Of a stretch of 64,000 nt of DNA, positions 61,822 through 64,000 are shown piece by piece. Location of the stretch: contig JAFKEQ010000005.1 in NCBI GenBank assembly GCA_017308575.1, forward strand, positions 1 to 64,000. Reading direction: 5' to 3'. A program made the translations under genes and the position numbers. The notes below the pieces were generated by a model. It searched no databases. It had not been told where the DNA came from and saw only the letters and a list, made by a program, of their open reading frames with translations. Source of the stretch: Afipia sp. (GTDB taxonomy: Bacteria; Pseudomonadota; Alphaproteobacteria; Rhizobiales; Xanthobacteraceae). Position 1 is the stretch's first letter; the number at the start of each line of letters is the position of its first letter.

Positions 61822-63225
61822 ATGGCTGCACCGAAGAAAACCACGCGTACCGAAACCGACACGTTCGGTCCGATCGAAGTGCCGGCCGATCGTTACTGGG
61901 GCGCGCAGACGGAACGATCCAAGCACAATTTCAGGATCGGCAATGAGCGAATGCCGATGGCGATCGTGCGCGGTCTCGCCATCGTCAAGCTTGCTGCCGC
62001 ACAGACCAATCTCGAACTCGGACTGATCGACCAACGCCGCGCGCGCGCCATCGTGCGCGCCGCCCGCGAGGTCATCGACGGACAGATCGACGACAATTTT
62101 CCGCTCGTGGTCTGGCAGACAGGCTCCGGCACGCAATCGAACATGAATCTCAACGAGGTGATCGCCAATCGCGCCAGCGAACTGCTCGGCGGTCAGCCGG
62201 GCACCAAGAAGCCCGTGCATCCGAACGATCACGTCAACATGAGCCAGTCGTCCAACGACTCGTTTCCGACCGCAATGCATATCGCCGCCGCGGAGCGCAT
62301 CATCCATGATCTGCTGCCCGCGCTGTCGGAGCTTCTGAAGGCGCTGCGTCAGAAAGAGAAAGCCTTCGCGAAAATCGTGAAGATCGGCCGCACCCATACG
62401 CAGGATGCGACACCGCTGACGCTGGGACAGGAATTTTCCGGCTACGCCGCACAGGTGGAAAGCGGCATCGCACGCATTCGTGCCGCGACCAGGGATCTCT
62501 ACCCGTTGGCGCAGGGCGGCACGGCGGTGGGCACCGGCCTCAATTCCAGGCCGCGATTTGCCAAGCTGTTCGCCGGCAAGGTGGCCGCGCTTACGAAGCT
62601 TCCGTTCGTCACCGCGCCGAACAAGTTCGAGGCGCTGGCCTCGAACGATGCTTACGTGTTCGCTCACGGCGCGATCAACGCCATGGCCACGGGCCTGTTC
62701 AAGATCGCCAACGATATCCGCCTGCTCGGCTCCGGTCCGCGTTCGGGCCTCGGCGAACTGATCCTGCCGGAAAACGAGCCGGGCTCCTCCATCATGCCCG
62801 GCAAGGTCAATCCGACACAGTGCGAAGCCGTGACCATGGTGTGCTGCCAGATTTTCGGGAATCACACCGCAATCACCGTCGCGGGCAGTCAGGGCCATTT
62901 CGAGCTTAACGTCTACAAGCCTGTGATGGCGCATTGCATGCTCCAGTCGATCCAGCTTATGGCCGATGTGGCGCGCTCATTCACCGAGCATTGCATCGCC
63001 GGCATTCGCGCCGACGAAAAGCGCATCGATGAACTGATGCAGCGCTCGCTGATGCTTGTGACGGCGCTAGCGCCGAAGATCGGCTACGATAATGCGGCGA
63101 AGGTTGCGAAGACTGCTCACGCACGCGGCACCACGCTGAAAGAAGAAGCTGTGCGCCTTGGCATGGTGTCGGCCACTGAATTCGATCACCTTGTCAAACC
63201 AGACAAGATGACGCATCCCGGTTAG
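61822..63225 (+). CDS. fumC: Fumarate hydratase class II
   Basis: This 467-residue enzyme interconverts fumarate and malate in the TCA cycle. It has [90 protein letters not shown] and the signature [16 protein letters not shown] with the catalytic serine. Iron-free, heat-stable class. The start at 61822 ([11 protein letters not shown]) is chosen over the open extension from 61765. Confidence 0.96.
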   Translation: MAAPKKTTRTETDTFGPIEVPADRYWGAQTERSKHNFRIGNERMPMAIVRGLAIVKLAAAQTNLELGLIDQRRARAIVRAAREVIDGQIDDNFPLVVWQTGSGTQSNMNLNEVIANRASELLGGQPGTKKPVHPNDHVNMSQSSNDSFPTAMHIAAAERIIHDLLPALSELLKALRQKEKAFAKIVKIGRTHTQDATPLTLGQEFSGYAAQVESGIARIRAATRDLYPLAQGGTAVGTGLNSRPRFAKLFAGKVAALTKLPFVTAPNKFEALASNDAYVFAHGAINAMATGLFKIANDIRLLGSGPRSGLGELILPENEPGSSIMPGKVNPTQCEAVTMVCCQIFGNHTAITVAGSQGHFELNVYKPVMAHCMLQSIQLMADVARSFTEHCIAGIRADEKRIDELMQRSLMLVTALAPKIGYDNAAKVAKTAHARGTTLKEEAVRLGMVSATEFDHLVKPDKMTHPG

Positions 63226-63461
63226 CGCACGCACGCGGTATGAACGGCTGCAGCGCAAAGGTGGACAACTCGTCGCACCCTAAAGTCCTACGTCGATTGG
63301 CTACCCACCGCGTTGTATCGCTGCTAATTTTATCTTCTCTGCGTACGCGCGGGAGACCCACGGGCCAGATCACGAGACTGGCTCCAACGAGACCCAAGCA
63401 GGATGAACCAAGCGCACAACTCGCGCTTTTCGTTCAAAATTCCTGAAATGATGGAGGCGTC

Positions 63462-63653
63462 ATGGGCGACCTGATCAACCTGCGGCAAGTCAAGAAGCGC
63501 ATTGCGCGCGAACAGGCAGAAAAGCAGTCCGAAACCAATCGCGCGCGATTCGGCCGGACGAAGGGCGAGCGCAAGCACGACGAACGTGCAGCGCAGCATG
63601 CTGCAGCCCTTCTCGACCGGCACCGGCTCGACCAAGAGACTTCGGCATCATGA
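63462..63653 (+). CDS. DUF4169 small basic protein
   Basis: This 63-residue highly charged protein (MGDLINLRQVKKRIAREQAEKQSETNRARFGRTKGERKHDERAAQHAAALLDRHRLD) matches the DUF4169 pattern. It is all-helical with no membrane segment. It overlaps the next gene by four bases (ATGA). The family usually sits beside a ribbon-helix-helix protein, as here; no function is established. GGAGG stands ahead of the ATG. Confidence 0.82.
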   Translation: MGDLINLRQVKKRIAREQAEKQSETNRARFGRTKGERKHDERAAQHAAALLDRHRLDQETSAS

Positions 63654-63922
63654 AGTCGCCGGTCGTCAAGCGCTCGATCGTCGTCGCCGGACACAAGACC
63701 AGCGTCAGCCTCGAAGAAGCCTTCTGGAACGGCATGAAGGAAATCGCTTCGGAGCGGAGTCTGACCTTGTCGGAACTGGTCGGAGAAATCGACGGAGGCC
63801 GTCAGCAAGGCAATCTGTCTTCCGCGATCCGGTTGTTCGTGCTGGATCACTTCCGCGCGCGGGCCGTGGCACCGGCGGGAAACGGCAGCAGCCGGCTGCA
63901 CGTTGAGGATTCTCATCCGTAG
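63650..63922 (+). CDS. Ribbon-helix-helix domain protein
   Basis: This 90-residue protein has the RHH pattern: VVKRSIVVAGHKTSVSLEEAFWNGMKEIASERSLTLSELVGEIDGGRQQGNLSSAIRLFVLDHFRAR. The strand (HKTSVSLE) and two helices would form a dimeric DNA-binding fold of the type often seen in autoregulators. It is translated with the DUF4169 gene, so the pair may act as a regulator and partner. Not an evident toxin-antitoxin pair, because the partner is not toxin-like. Confidence 0.82.
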   Translation: MKSPVVKRSIVVAGHKTSVSLEEAFWNGMKEIASERSLTLSELVGEIDGGRQQGNLSSAIRLFVLDHFRARAVAPAGNGSSRLHVEDSHP

Positions 63923-63938
63923 ACTTCCGTAGCGAACA

Positions 63939-63967
63939 CCTACGATCGTGACTCTGTCGTAGGTTTT
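63939..63967 (+). terminator. Terminator after the RHH gene
   Basis: CCTACGA (63939-63945) pairs with TCGTAGG (63957-63963), followed by TTTT. It is 17 bases past the stop codon. Confidence 0.75.
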
Positions 63968-64000
63968 CACACGAATATCGCGCGCGTCTTGTTTGAGTTA

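Overview
The window looks like chromosomal DNA of an alphaproteobacterium of the Bradyrhizobiaceae/Nitrobacteraceae (Rhodopseudomonas, Bradyrhizobium, Afipia, Oligotropha group). The base composition is GC-rich. The tmRNA gene is circularly permuted and encodes the tag ANDNYAPVAQAA. Gene content (FNR/AadR-type regulator, cbb3 oxidase, several TRAP, TTT and Liv-type transporters) and dispersed palindromes fit the same group. The genus is inferred; no search was run. I see no transposase, phage, plasmid or CRISPR signal.

Region 1 (about 0.2-15.6 kb) is a nicotinate catabolism locus. A cytochrome-linked nicotinate dehydrogenase (nicA-nicB type, three haem c sites) should make 6-hydroxynicotinate. 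A 6-hydroxynicotinate reductase and an enamidase, the enzymes known from the anaerobe Eubacterium barkeri, should then reduce and open the ring. The reductase heads a long minus-strand operon: reductase, UPF0280 (ApbE-like), DUF1185, Liv-type ABC transporter, MarR regulator. Three promoters (before enamidase, reductase and dehydrogenase) carry the same GTATAC-centred palindrome, which ties the locus together as one regulon. pncB (NAD salvage of nicotinate) lies directly downstream of the dehydrogenase.

Region 2 (15.7-28.8 kb) concerns respiration and signalling: a PDZ/7TM histidine kinase with a NarL-type regulator, an FNR-type regulator with two anaeroboxes in front of it, an nsrR-truncated haemoglobin operon with a good NsrR-type operator, and a divergent cbb3 oxidase cluster ccoNOQP-(80 aa)-DUF2189-ccoIS that lacks ccoG and a recognisable ccoH.

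Region 3 (28.9-47 kb) holds a tRNA-Lys, an LTXXQ periplasmic protein, a TRAP transporter, and leucine/isoleucine/valine synthesis (leuA, ilvC, ilvN, ilvI) interleaved with PPK2, an osmoprotectant ABC transporter, a sulfatase-family membrane enzyme and two exporters. ilvI has a clear leader peptide and terminator; leuA has a leucine-rich leader ORF. A small membrane-protein gene at 46.6-47.0 kb is interrupted by an amber codon.

Region 4 (47-64 kb) is mostly housekeeping: miaA, serB, a radical SAM/glycosyltransferase pair with a long overlap, degP, hflKC, thyA-folA, a tripartite tricarboxylate transporter, ssrA next to its proteolysis adaptor sspB, fumC, and a DUF4169/ribbon-helix-helix pair. 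Two long twin stem-loops lie at 55.24-55.40 kb.
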